Assembly: GCF_011761945.1 (NCBI RefSeq) | Contig: NZ_JAASQV010000006.1 | Location: forward strand, 62,001 to 126,000 | Source: Sphingomonas leidyi | Lineage (GTDB): Bacteria; Pseudomonadota; Alphaproteobacteria; Sphingomonadales; Sphingomonadaceae | Length of the DNA: 64,000 nucleotides | Reading direction: 5' to 3' | Part shown: positions 35,083 to 42,843 of the stretch, in pieces | Layout: the number at the start of each line of letters is the position of its first letter | Position numbering within the stretch: the first letter of the stretch is position 1 | The notes under the pieces: generated by a model | The model's database searches: none | What the model was told of the DNA's origin: nothing | The model's input: the letters and a program-made list of their open reading frames with translations, nothing else | Made by a program: the position numbers and the translations under genes

Positions 35083-35859
35083 TCAGCCGCCTGCCTTGAC
35101 GGCGTGCCGGCCACGCGGTTTGGCCGCAATCGCTATGCTCGACAGATCGGTCGCGCGGTCGATTGGCACGCCCGCCGCTTTCCGCTCTGAGTAGCGATCA
35201 ACAAGCTGAACCGCGTGCGGGCGCAGCAGCACCGTGAACCGCACCAGTTCCTCCATCATATCCACGATCCGGTCATAGTAGCTGGACGCCTTCATGCGCC
35301 CCGCGTCATCAAACTCGTTGAACGCCTTGGCAACGCTCGATTGGTTCGGGATCGTGATCATTCGCATCCAGCGACCCAGCACGCGCAGCGTGTTGACGCT
35401 GTTGAACGATTGCGATCCGGCCGACACCTGCATGACCGCCAGCGTGCGCCCCTGTGTCGGACGCATCCCGCCCATAGAAAGCGGCAGATGATCGATTTGA
35501 AGCTTCATAATGCTCGTGATCTGGCCATGCCGCTCCGGGCTGCACCACACCTGCCCTTCCGACCATAAGGACAGCTCGCGCAGCTCGTGGACGGCCGGAT
35601 GGTCGTCGCCAGCATGTTGGTCAGGCAGCGGCAGGGTCGATGGATCAAAGATGCGCGTCTCGCAGCCGAAGAACCGGAGCAGGCGTGCCGCTTCCTCAAC
35701 GCACAGCCGGGAGAAGGACCGTTCGCGCAGCGAACCGTAGAGCAGAAGGATACGCGGCGCGGGATCGAGCGGGCCGAGCCTCACGGCGGGTCGCTGGATG
35801 GCATAGGCCGGATCGAGCGCCGGCATGATATTGGGATCGGCGAGCGTGCGGAGCGGCAT
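35083..35859 (-). CDS. arsH: ArsH NADPH-dependent FMN reductase / organoarsenical oxidase
   Basis: 258 residues from ATG 35859, overlapping the arsN stop. Flavodoxin-like: LLLYGSLRERSFSRLCVEEAARLL (FMN phosphate loop), WCSPERHGQITSIMKLQIDHLPLS and GRTLAVMQVSAGSQSFNSVNTLRVLGRWMRM, all ArsH signatures. Oxidises trivalent organoarsenicals. Last gene of the ars operon. Confidence 0.93.
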   Translation of the reverse strand: MPLRTLADPNIMPALDPAYAIQRPAVRLGPLDPAPRILLLYGSLRERSFSRLCVEEAARLLRFFGCETRIFDPSTLPLPDQHAGDDHPAVHELRELSLWSEGQVWCSPERHGQITSIMKLQIDHLPLSMGGMRPTQGRTLAVMQVSAGSQSFNSVNTLRVLGRWMRMITIPNQSSVAKAFNEFDDAGRMKASSYYDRIVDMMEELVRFTVLLRPHAVQLVDRYSERKAAGVPIDRATDLSSIAIAAKPRGRHAVKAGG

Positions 35860-36293
35860 CAGAGGGCTTTCACGAGGTAGGCGGCCGACGCGGGGCACAG
35901 TGCGGTGAATTCGCGCGATGCGGCGATGGCCGAGGGAGCAGCGCCGCGATCGGCATCGGCATAGCCGAGCGCCCGGAAGAATGGTGCGGCCGTGGTCGTC
36001 AGGAGGTGCAGGCGCTCCACCCCGAGGTCGTGTGCCTGTCGTTCGAGGGCGGCGACCAACACCCGCCCGAGGCCATGTCGACGTCGATCGGGGACGACGA
36101 CGATCGAGCGGAGCAAGCGGTCGGACCCTTCTCCCTCGAGCCCACCGAAACCGACGAGGCTATCGGCCTCAATCCGGATGATCAGGCGGCCGGGATCGGC
36201 GATATCGGCACTCGGCAGGTCCGCGGCATCGAGCAATTGTGCCAAGCCAGCCAGACCGGCAGGTTCGAGCAACGTGGCGACCGTTCTGGTCAT
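35859..36293 (-). CDS. arsN2: ArsN2-type GNAT acetyltransferase
   Basis: 144 residues. GNAT motif A LLRSIVVVPDRRRHGLGRVLVAALE and motif B LHLLTTTAAPFFRALGYADADR. ArsN2 relatives act on arsenic-containing amino acids such as arsinothricin in some family members. Start overlaps the arsB stop, end overlaps arsH. Confidence 0.8.
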   Translation of the reverse strand: MTRTVATLLEPAGLAGLAQLLDAADLPSADIADPGRLIIRIEADSLVGFGGLEGEGSDRLLRSIVVVPDRRRHGLGRVLVAALERQAHDLGVERLHLLTTTAAPFFRALGYADADRGAAPSAIAASREFTALCPASAAYLVKAL

Positions 36294-37576
36294 GCGATGC
36301 TAATCCTGATTGCAAGCGCCGCGAGCGTGATGAGCAGCACCGGTACGGTGAGCGTGACGCCGACACGGAAGTAATAGCCCCATCCGATCCGCACGCCCTT
36401 TTGCCCGAGGACATGGAGCCAGAGCAGCGTCGCGAGTGAGCCGATCGGCGTCAGCTTGGGGCCGAGATCGCAGCCGATCACATTGGCGTAGATCATCGCT
36501 TCCTTGATCGCGCCGCTCGCGTGCGTGGCGTCGATCGAGAGCGCGCCCACCAGCACCGTCGGCATATTGTTCATAACCGACGACAGGACCGCTGCGATGA
36601 CGCCCGTTCCTAGCGCCGCGCCCCACACGCCGCCTTGCGCGGTGCGATCCAGCAGTGCTGCCAGATGGTCGGTCAGGCCGGCGTTTCGCAGGCCATAGAC
36701 GACCAGGTACATGCCGAGCGAGAAGATCACGACCTGCCAGGGTGCGCCGCGCAGCACCTTGGCCGTTGGGATCACATGGCCTCGCCCCGCGATCACCAGC
36801 AGCAGGATCGCGCCGGCAGCGGCGACGGCGCTGACAGGGACGCCGAGCGGTTCGAGCAGGAAGAAGCCGGCGAGCAGCAGTGCAAGAACGATCCAGCCCG
36901 CGCGGAATGTCGCGGCATCGCGGATCGCGTCACGCGGCGCGCGCAGCGCGCCTACGTCATAATCCGCCGGTATGTCGCGCCGGAAGAACAGCAGCAGCGC
37001 GCCAAGCGTCGCTGCGATCGACACCAGGTCGACCGGCACCATCACGGACGCATAGTCGCCGAACCCGATCCGGAAGAAGTCGGCCGACACGATGTTGACG
37101 AGGTTCGACACGACCAGCGGTAGGCTGGCGGTGTCGGCGATGAACCCCGCCGCCATGACGAACGCCAGCGTCGCCTTGTCGTTGAAGCCCAGCGCCCGCA
37201 GCATGGCGATGACGATCGGCGTCAGGATCAGCGCCGCGCCGTCGTTGGCGAACAGCGCGGACACCGCCGCACCGAGCAGCACGATCAGAACGAACAGCCG
37301 GCGACCATGCCCCCTCCCCCAGCGCGCGACATGGAGCGCCGCCCATTCGAAGAATCCGGTTTCATCGAGGAGTAGGCTGATAACGATGATCGCGACGAAC
37401 GCGGCTGTCGCGTTCCAGACGATGCCCCACACCACCGGCACGTCGGACAGCGTGACGACGCCTGCAAGCAGCGCCACGACGGCCCCGCCCATCGCGCTCC
37501 ACCCGATCCCGAGGCCTTTGGGTTGCCAGATGACGAGCGCGATCGTCGCAACGAAGATCAGGACAGCAAGGAGCAT
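36290..37576 (-). CDS. arsB: ArsB-type arsenite efflux transporter
   Basis: 428 residues from ATG 37576, overlapping the arsC stop (ATGA). About ten to twelve hydrophobic helices, with FFEWAALHVARWGRGHGRRLFVLI, FANDGAALILTPIVIAML and VMNNMPTVLVGALS, the ArsB/NhaD signature. Exports arsenite. The longer frame upstream belongs to shadow sequence within arsC. Confidence 0.92.
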   Translation of the reverse strand: MLLAVLIFVATIALVIWQPKGLGIGWSAMGGAVVALLAGVVTLSDVPVVWGIVWNATAAFVAIIVISLLLDETGFFEWAALHVARWGRGHGRRLFVLIVLLGAAVSALFANDGAALILTPIVIAMLRALGFNDKATLAFVMAAGFIADTASLPLVVSNLVNIVSADFFRIGFGDYASVMVPVDLVSIAATLGALLLFFRRDIPADYDVGALRAPRDAIRDAATFRAGWIVLALLLAGFFLLEPLGVPVSAVAAAGAILLLVIAGRGHVIPTAKVLRGAPWQVVIFSLGMYLVVYGLRNAGLTDHLAALLDRTAQGGVWGAALGTGVIAAVLSSVMNNMPTVLVGALSIDATHASGAIKEAMIYANVIGCDLGPKLTPIGSLATLLWLHVLGQKGVRIGWGYYFRVGVTLTVPVLLITLAALAIRISIA

Positions 37577-38004
37577 CAGGCGACGCGCTGGCCCGATGCG
37601 TCCACCACTTGCTCGCCGTCTTCCTTTGCGAACGCTCCGAGCTGATTGGTCGGCAGCAGGTCGAGCACGGCTTCGGAGGGCCGGCAGAGCTTCACGCCGA
37701 GCGGCGATACGACCAGCGGCCGGTTGATGAGGATCGGATGCGCCATCATCGCGTCCACCAGCGCGTCGTCGGATAGCGACGTGTCGCCCAAGCCCAACTC
37801 CGCATAGGGCGTCCCCTTCTCGCGCAGCAGTTCGCGGGGTGTCATGCAGGCGCGATCGATCAGCTCGACCAGCAACGCGCGGGCTGGAGGGGTTTTCAGA
37901 TACTCGACCACGTGCGGCTCGATGCCGGCGTTGCGAATAAGGCCGAGCGTGTTGCGCGACGTGCCGCACTCGGGGTTGTGATAGACGACGACATCGACGG
38001 CCAC
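37576..38004 (-). CDS. arsC: Arsenate reductase, glutaredoxin-linked ArsC
   Basis: GTG start 38004 with AAGGA; 142 residues. YHNPECGTSRNTL with catalytic Cys near residue 12, PxARALLVELI, GTPYAELGL and NRPLVVSPLGVKLCRPSE match ArsC of the Grx type (R60/R94/R107 counterparts visible as Arg). Reduces arsenate to arsenite for ArsB. Confidence 0.93.
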   Translation of the reverse strand: MAVDVVVYHNPECGTSRNTLGLIRNAGIEPHVVEYLKTPPARALLVELIDRACMTPRELLREKGTPYAELGLGDTSLSDDALVDAMMAHPILINRPLVVSPLGVKLCRPSEAVLDLLPTNQLGAFAKEDGEQVVDASGQRVA

Positions 38005-38015
38005 AGGGCGTCCTT

Positions 38016-38348
38016 TCAGCAGCAGGGGGTGAGTTCGGCGACGAGCGGCGCGCACAGCTCCGCATTGCCGGCGCAGCAGTCCTTGACGAGGAACAGCGTC
38101 AGCGCGCGCAGGCCGTCCAGATCGACACGGTAGATGATCGAGCGGCTATGCCGTGCGGAGCGGACCAGGCCAGCGCGGGCGAGGATGCCGAGGTGCGCCG
38201 ACAGGGTGTTCTGCGGCACGTCGAGCTGACGCGCGATATCGCCGGCAGCCAAACCATCCGGTTCGTGCCGTACCAAGAGGCGGAACGTGTCAAGGCGCGT
38301 TCCTTGTGCAAGAGCACCCAGCGCCGAGATGGCATCCTCGTTTTCCAT
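38016..38348 (-). CDS. arsR: ArsR arsenite-responsive repressor
   Basis: 110 residues. Winged helix: LAAGDIARQLDVPQNTLSAHLGILARAGLV. The As(III) site is C-terminal here, KDCCAGNAELC...TPCC, rather than the CVCDL of classical ArsR, so this is an alphaproteobacterial type of sensor. It precedes arsC and controls the operon through the dyad over its start. Confidence 0.87.
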   Translation of the reverse strand: MENEDAISALGALAQGTRLDTFRLLVRHEPDGLAAGDIARQLDVPQNTLSAHLGILARAGLVRSARHSRSIIYRVDLDGLRALTLFLVKDCCAGNAELCAPLVAELTPCC

Positions 38349-38368
38349 ATATCCAGCATAATGGATAT
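38349..38368. promoter_or_regulatory. ArsR operator dyad
   Basis: ATATCCA-N6-TGGATAT, perfect 7-bp arms, directly upstream of the arsR ATG. Position and symmetry suit an autoregulatory site. Confidence 0.7.
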
Positions 38369-38595
38369 GCTTGGTGTGTCCAGCCCCGTATACCCTGCCT
38401 TACCGGTCGTTGGCCGGGATGGTTGGGGCCAGGGCTTGGTTGATGCGACAAGCAGCGACCCTGTTGCGGCTACCAGTATTTTGAGATTGCGCGGAATTGC
38501 TCCACCGCGACTTTCGTGCCCTCACCTTCTTCGGCATGAACAGGGCAATGATCGATATGATCGTTGATAAACGCTTGCTTGGCGCTGGCGATGAT

Positions 38596-38904
38596 CTCGT
38601 AATGATGAGCGCGATCGGGAAGCATCTGGAAGATGGTCAGGACGAGGAACAGGCCATCGCCGATGGCGCGATGGAACGGGTGCGTCCGGTCCTGATGACC
38701 GCGATGGTGGCGTCGCTCGGGTTGTTGCCGATGGCGCTTGCCACTGGAACTGGCGCCGCGGTGCAGCGGCCCTTGGCGATCGTCGTGATCGGCGGTCTAA
38801 TCACATCGACCGTGCTGACCCTGCTGGTGCTGCCGGCGATCACCGCCTGGGTGTCGCGGTTGAGGCCGCGACGCCGGACGGACACGGCCTTATCCTCGGC
38901 CTGA
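38596..38904 (+). pseudogene. 3' remnant of a CzcA-type RND efflux gene
   Basis: The last ~100 residues are a CzcA C-terminus: LVMMSAIGKHLEDGQDEEQAI, RVRPVLMTAMVASLGLLPMALATGTG and VIGGLITSTVLTLLVLPAI, closely like the end of the intact CzcA at 42844-46125. Upstream sequence (before 38596) is unrelated, so ~90% of the gene is missing. Confidence 0.85.
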
Positions 38905-38964
38905 CAGTCGCGAGAGTGGGAGGCGTTGCGGTTCTGTTCCGCGACGCCTCCCATCCTTCACCGA

Positions 38965-39882
38965 CTAACGATGAAGATGGTCCTCGTCCCCGCATTGACG
39001 ATCTGACCCTTCGGTCTGGATCGTGCTATGCTCGATCTCGTATTTTTCCAGAAGGACGGCCTGGACAGCGGTGCGAGTGGCATCGACGTCCGCGCCCTCC
39101 TTCAGCACGACATGGACCGTGCAACTCACATCGTCGTTGCTCATCGACCAGACGTGAAGATCGTGGAGGCCGGCGACGCCGGGAACGCCGGCGATTGCCG
39201 TGCGGACCTCGCCGAGCTTCAGTCCACCCGGCACGCCTTCGAGCAGCACGTTGGTCGTATCGCGGAGCAATATCCACGTCCGCGGCAGCACCCACAGCCC
39301 GATCGCTACTGCGACGATGGGATCGATCCAGGTAAAGCCGGTGAACTTGATGGCGAGCGCGCCAAGAATCACGCCGATCGAGCCGATCATGTCGGCCCAC
39401 ACCTCCAGATAGGCGCCCTTCACGTTGAAGCTGGCGTCCTTGCCCGCTGTCAGCAGCCGCATCGAAATCAGGTTCACGACGAGACCGATCGCCGCGACCG
39501 CCATCATGCCCCAGGACTGGACTTCCTGCGGCGCATTGAAGCGTTTGATCGCCTCCACGAACACATAGATAGCGATGACGAACAGCAGCACGGCGTTGAA
39601 CGCCGCCGCCAATATCTCGAACCGCCGGTAGCCGAACGTCCGCTTTTCGTCGGCTGACTTGCCGCCGAGCTTGATCGCCATCAGCGCGATCACGAGCGCC
39701 GCGACATCGGTCATCATGTGCGCGGCGTCGGAGAGCAGCGCGAGACTGTTGAAAACGAACCCGCCGATTACTTCGGCGACGAGATAGGTGGCGGTCAGCC
39801 CCAGCGCCCAGGTGAGCATCTTCGCGTTGGCGCCCGCCGTATGGTCGTGGCTATGGCCGGCTGCGCCATGATCGTGCGGCAT
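38965..39882 (-). CDS. czcD: CDF-family Zn/Cd/Co exporter (CzcD-like)
   Basis: 305 residues from MPHDHG (39882); a start at 39897 is also possible. His-rich ends (HDHGAAGHSHDH and GDEDHLHR). Six helices; TM II LLSDAAHMMTDVAAL supplies the HxxxD metal site and TM V YLEVWADMIGSIG the second, as in CzcD. Soluble C-terminal domain present (GLHDLHVWSMSNDDVSCTVHVVL). Next to the czc remnants and czcCBA. Confidence 0.9.
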   Translation of the reverse strand: MPHDHGAAGHSHDHTAGANAKMLTWALGLTATYLVAEVIGGFVFNSLALLSDAAHMMTDVAALVIALMAIKLGGKSADEKRTFGYRRFEILAAAFNAVLLFVIAIYVFVEAIKRFNAPQEVQSWGMMAVAAIGLVVNLISMRLLTAGKDASFNVKGAYLEVWADMIGSIGVILGALAIKFTGFTWIDPIVAVAIGLWVLPRTWILLRDTTNVLLEGVPGGLKLGEVRTAIAGVPGVAGLHDLHVWSMSNDDVSCTVHVVLKEGADVDATRTAVQAVLLEKYEIEHSTIQTEGSDRQCGDEDHLHR

Positions 39883-39897
39883 CAGGAAGTTTCCCAA

Positions 39898-40327
39898 GTT
39901 TCAGAAATGAACGGCCCCACAACCCGTTCGAGAAGGGGTGCGCAGATTGAGTTACGATAAACCCTCACGTTGTAACGCTCCGGGTTCGATAATCATGACC
40001 AGAGCGATACTCGTCGTCCGGTTGCACCGAACAGCCGCGCAAGGGGCCGCCGACCGAACAGGAAATCCACGCCGGCGACAGCGGCGTCGCGAGCCGAGTG
40101 CCCGGCCGCCATCTGTTTCGCTGCACCGATCGCCGTGAGCTCCTAGTCGATTTCAAGGATGAAGGATTGGCAATCGCCGGCGTGCAGGCCGTGACCGCAC
40201 GCCGGGTCGTCGTCGCCCTTCGCCCCAGTTTCGAGATGGGAAAGCACAGCAGCGAAATTAGGGCTTGCTCCTCTAGAGACTGTAGGTTGCATGAGCGCAA
40301 CCTGCGACATGAATCGCGGGAAATCGG
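39898..40327. other. Intergenic region with decayed czcC copy
   Basis: 430 bases without an intact gene. It holds the partial czcC repeat at 40146-40245 (see below) and otherwise nothing recognisable; short frames do not match any family. Confidence 0.55.
40146..40245 (+). pseudogene. Degenerate fragment of a czcC-like gene
   Basis: Translated, it reads IAGVQAVTARRVVVALRPSFEM, matching GVQAATAGRRVAALRPNPEI from the start of the intact CzcC 350 bases downstream. Only about thirty codons remain. A relic of a second copy. Confidence 0.65.
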
Positions 40328-41671
40328 ATGAGCAAGCACCAAGTTCGACAGAAAAGCTGGAAGAGGAAGAGCCTAGTCGCAGTTCTGCTCCTCGCATTCC
40401 CCGTGTCGGGATCACTGGCGCAGACGTCCGCACCGTCATCGGCCGTGCCTTCGGAGCCTCCCTTCACCCTTGAGCGCGCTCTGGCGCTTGGCGGCGCCGT
40501 TTCTCCTTCGATTGCGGCCGGAACTGCAGGCGTACAGGCCGCGACGGCTGGTCGCCGCGTGGCGGCGCTTCGCCCCAACCCCGAGATCGTCGTCGAAACC
40601 GAGAACGTCGCCGGCAGCGGCGAATATCGCGGACTCCGCAGCGCGGAAACTACCGCGGGCTTGGCGCTTCCGATCGAGCTTGGCGGCAAGCGATCGGCGC
40701 GAGTCGCGGTCGCGGACGCGCAGATCGACCGGGCGCGGATCGGCGCGGCCATCGCGATCGCCGACCTCACACTCTCAATCACGCAGAGCTACATCGAGGC
40801 TGCGGCGGCCGAGCGGCGGTTGATTGTCGCACGCGAGCAAGCCGGCCTTGCGGCTGAGGGCGCGCGGGCGGCACGGGTGCGTGTGACAGCAGGCGCGGCG
40901 TCGCCGATCGAGCAACAGCGCGCCGAGGTGCTTCGCATCAACGCGGAGACCGCGGTGGAACGGGCCGCGCGCACTGCCGAGGTGGCGCGCGCGAACCTGG
41001 CGAGGCTGATCGGCCAGCCCGTGACCGGGCCGCTGGATACGGCTTGGTTCGAGCGGATCGGCGGCTACGGACCCACCCAGCTTATCTCGGCCGAGGGCAC
41101 GCTGGCGCTGGCAGCGGCCAATGCTGACGCGCGCACCGCGAGCGCCCAGGTCCGGCTCGCGCGGGCGCAGCGCATCCCCGACGTGACGGTGAGCGCGAGC
41201 GCGCGCCGACTTGAGGCAACGAACGATGTGGCGGCGGTATTCGGCGTGTCGGTCCCCTTTCCGGTGTTCAACAATGGTCGCGCGGCCATTGCCCAGGCCC
41301 AGGCACAGGCAACCCAGGCGGAGGCGCTACGCCGGGTGGCGTTGCTAGAGGCCGATCGGTCGATCGCGAGCGCGCAGGCCGAGCTTGCCAATGCCGCGAC
41401 GACCGCGCGCACGGCGGGAGGACCGGCGCTGACCGCAGCCGCGGAGGCCGCCCGCATCGCACGCCTCGGCTACGCGGCGGGCAAGTTCAGCCAACTCGAT
41501 CTTTTGGAGGCCGAGCGGACGCTTCGCGAAACGCGCGCCGCAGCGATCGACGCCCTTGCCACATACCGCGACGCGGAGGCCCGCCTGGCGCGGCTCACCG
41601 CGCCAGCCACCCTATCGGCCGAGCAGACGCCCTCGAGTGCGCGCCTCGCCATCCCCGGAGATATTCGATGA
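40328..41671 (+). CDS. czcC: CzcC-type outer-membrane efflux protein
   Basis: 447 residues. Signal peptide (SLVAVLLLAFPVSGSLAQ), then two TolC-type repeats of long coiled helices: LERALALGGAVSPSIAAGTAGVQ, GLALPIELGGKRSARVAVA and FSQLDLLEAERTLRETRAA. Outer-membrane channel of a Zn/Cd/Co RND pump. Overlaps czcB (ATGA). Confidence 0.88.
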   Translation: MSKHQVRQKSWKRKSLVAVLLLAFPVSGSLAQTSAPSSAVPSEPPFTLERALALGGAVSPSIAAGTAGVQAATAGRRVAALRPNPEIVVETENVAGSGEYRGLRSAETTAGLALPIELGGKRSARVAVADAQIDRARIGAAIAIADLTLSITQSYIEAAAAERRLIVAREQAGLAAEGARAARVRVTAGAASPIEQQRAEVLRINAETAVERAARTAEVARANLARLIGQPVTGPLDTAWFERIGGYGPTQLISAEGTLALAAANADARTASAQVRLARAQRIPDVTVSASARRLEATNDVAAVFGVSVPFPVFNNGRAAIAQAQAQATQAEALRRVALLEADRSIASAQAELANAATTARTAGGPALTAAAEAARIARLGYAAGKFSQLDLLEAERTLRETRAAAIDALATYRDAEARLARLTAPATLSAEQTPSSARLAIPGDIR

Positions 41672-42840
41672 TCTTATCTGACAAGCGTTTGTTGGGCGGC
41701 GTGGCAGCGGCGGTGCTCGTTGCGGCGGCGGGCGGGTTCACCGTCGCACGATGGACGGCCGACACCCCGGCCGCGCCCGCGCCCGAGGGTGGCAAGTCCG
41801 AGGCGGCCGAAGCGGAGGCGGCGCCGAGCGATACGCTCCCGATGAGCGCCGAGATGATGAAGAGAACGGGCGTCACCACCGAAACCGTCAATCCAGGCGG
41901 GTTGGCGGCCGAGATCGTGGCCCAGGCGACGGTCGCACCGTCGCCCACGGGCGAGGCGATCGTGACGGCGCGCGCGGGGGGCGCGGTGACGCGGGTATTC
42001 AAACGATTGGGCGATCCTGTCAGACGCGGCGAGGCGCTGGCGATCGTCGAAAGCCGCGACGCCGCCCAGATCGCGGCCGACCGGACAGCGGCCGCGGCGA
42101 AAGCGACTCTTGCCCAACGCAACCTTGCGCGCGAACGCTATCTTTACGGCCAAAAGGTCTCGCCGCGTGTTGACCTCGAAACGGCGCAGGCGGAAGCCGC
42201 ATCAGCGGCGGCCGAGGCGCGGCGTGCGAGCGTCGCGGCAGGAGCGGCCAATGTCACCAGCGACGGGCGCGGCGTCGTCGTCGCCTCTCCAATCGCGGGA
42301 CGCGTGACATCGGAAAATGTCAGCCTGGGCGCGTTCGTGCAACCGGAGACCGAGTTGTTCCGCGTCGCCGATTCCAGTCAGATACAGATCGAGGCGGCGG
42401 TTGGACCTGCGGACGCGCAGCGGCTCGCGCCTGGTGACAGGGCGATCATCGACCTGCCAGACGGATCCACGACCAGCGCCCGTGTTCGCGCCGTGACGCC
42501 GACCTTGAGCGGCGAAACTCGCGCTGCGACCGCGGTGCTCGACGTGATCGGCGGTCGGCTTCAGCCGGGCTTGGCCGTGCGCGTGCGGCTGTTTCCGAGC
42601 CGCAGCGGTGCATCGACCGCGATCGTGGTGCCCGAGGAGGCGGTGCAATCGCTCAATGCTCGCGACGTGGTGTTCGTCCGCACGCCCAAGGGGTTCAAAG
42701 CCGTCCCCGTCACCACCGGGCAGCGCAGCGCCGGCCGCATCGAGATCGTGTCCGGTCTCGCATCGGGTCAGACCATCGCCACCAAGAACGCATTCCTGCT
42801 CAAGGCCGAACTCGGCAAGGGCGCGGGCGAGGAAGAATAA
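41668..42840 (+). CDS. czcB: CzcB-type periplasmic adaptor (HlyD/MFP)
   Basis: 390 residues, N-terminal membrane helix (~6-25), acidic linker, barrel-sandwich (GGAVTRVFKRLGDPVRRGEALAIVES and VVVASPIAGRVTSENVSLGAFVQPETELFRVADSSQIQIEA), long coil between, and a beta-barrel domain. Lacks the His-rich N-terminal stretch of C. metallidurans CzcB. Couples CzcA to CzcC. Confidence 0.9.
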   Translation: MILSDKRLLGGVAAAVLVAAAGGFTVARWTADTPAAPAPEGGKSEAAEAEAAPSDTLPMSAEMMKRTGVTTETVNPGGLAAEIVAQATVAPSPTGEAIVTARAGGAVTRVFKRLGDPVRRGEALAIVESRDAAQIAADRTAAAAKATLAQRNLARERYLYGQKVSPRVDLETAQAEAASAAAEARRASVAAGAANVTSDGRGVVVASPIAGRVTSENVSLGAFVQPETELFRVADSSQIQIEAAVGPADAQRLAPGDRAIIDLPDGSTTSARVRAVTPTLSGETRAATAVLDVIGGRLQPGLAVRVRLFPSRSGASTAIVVPEEAVQSLNARDVVFVRTPKGFKAVPVTTGQRSAGRIEIVSGLASGQTIATKNAFLLKAELGKGAGEEE

Positions 42841-42843
42841 CAG

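Noticed and set aside
38497..38904. Intact small RND protein gene
   Set aside because: Only the last ~100 residues of a ~1050-residue pump are present and the first 33 codons are unrelated.
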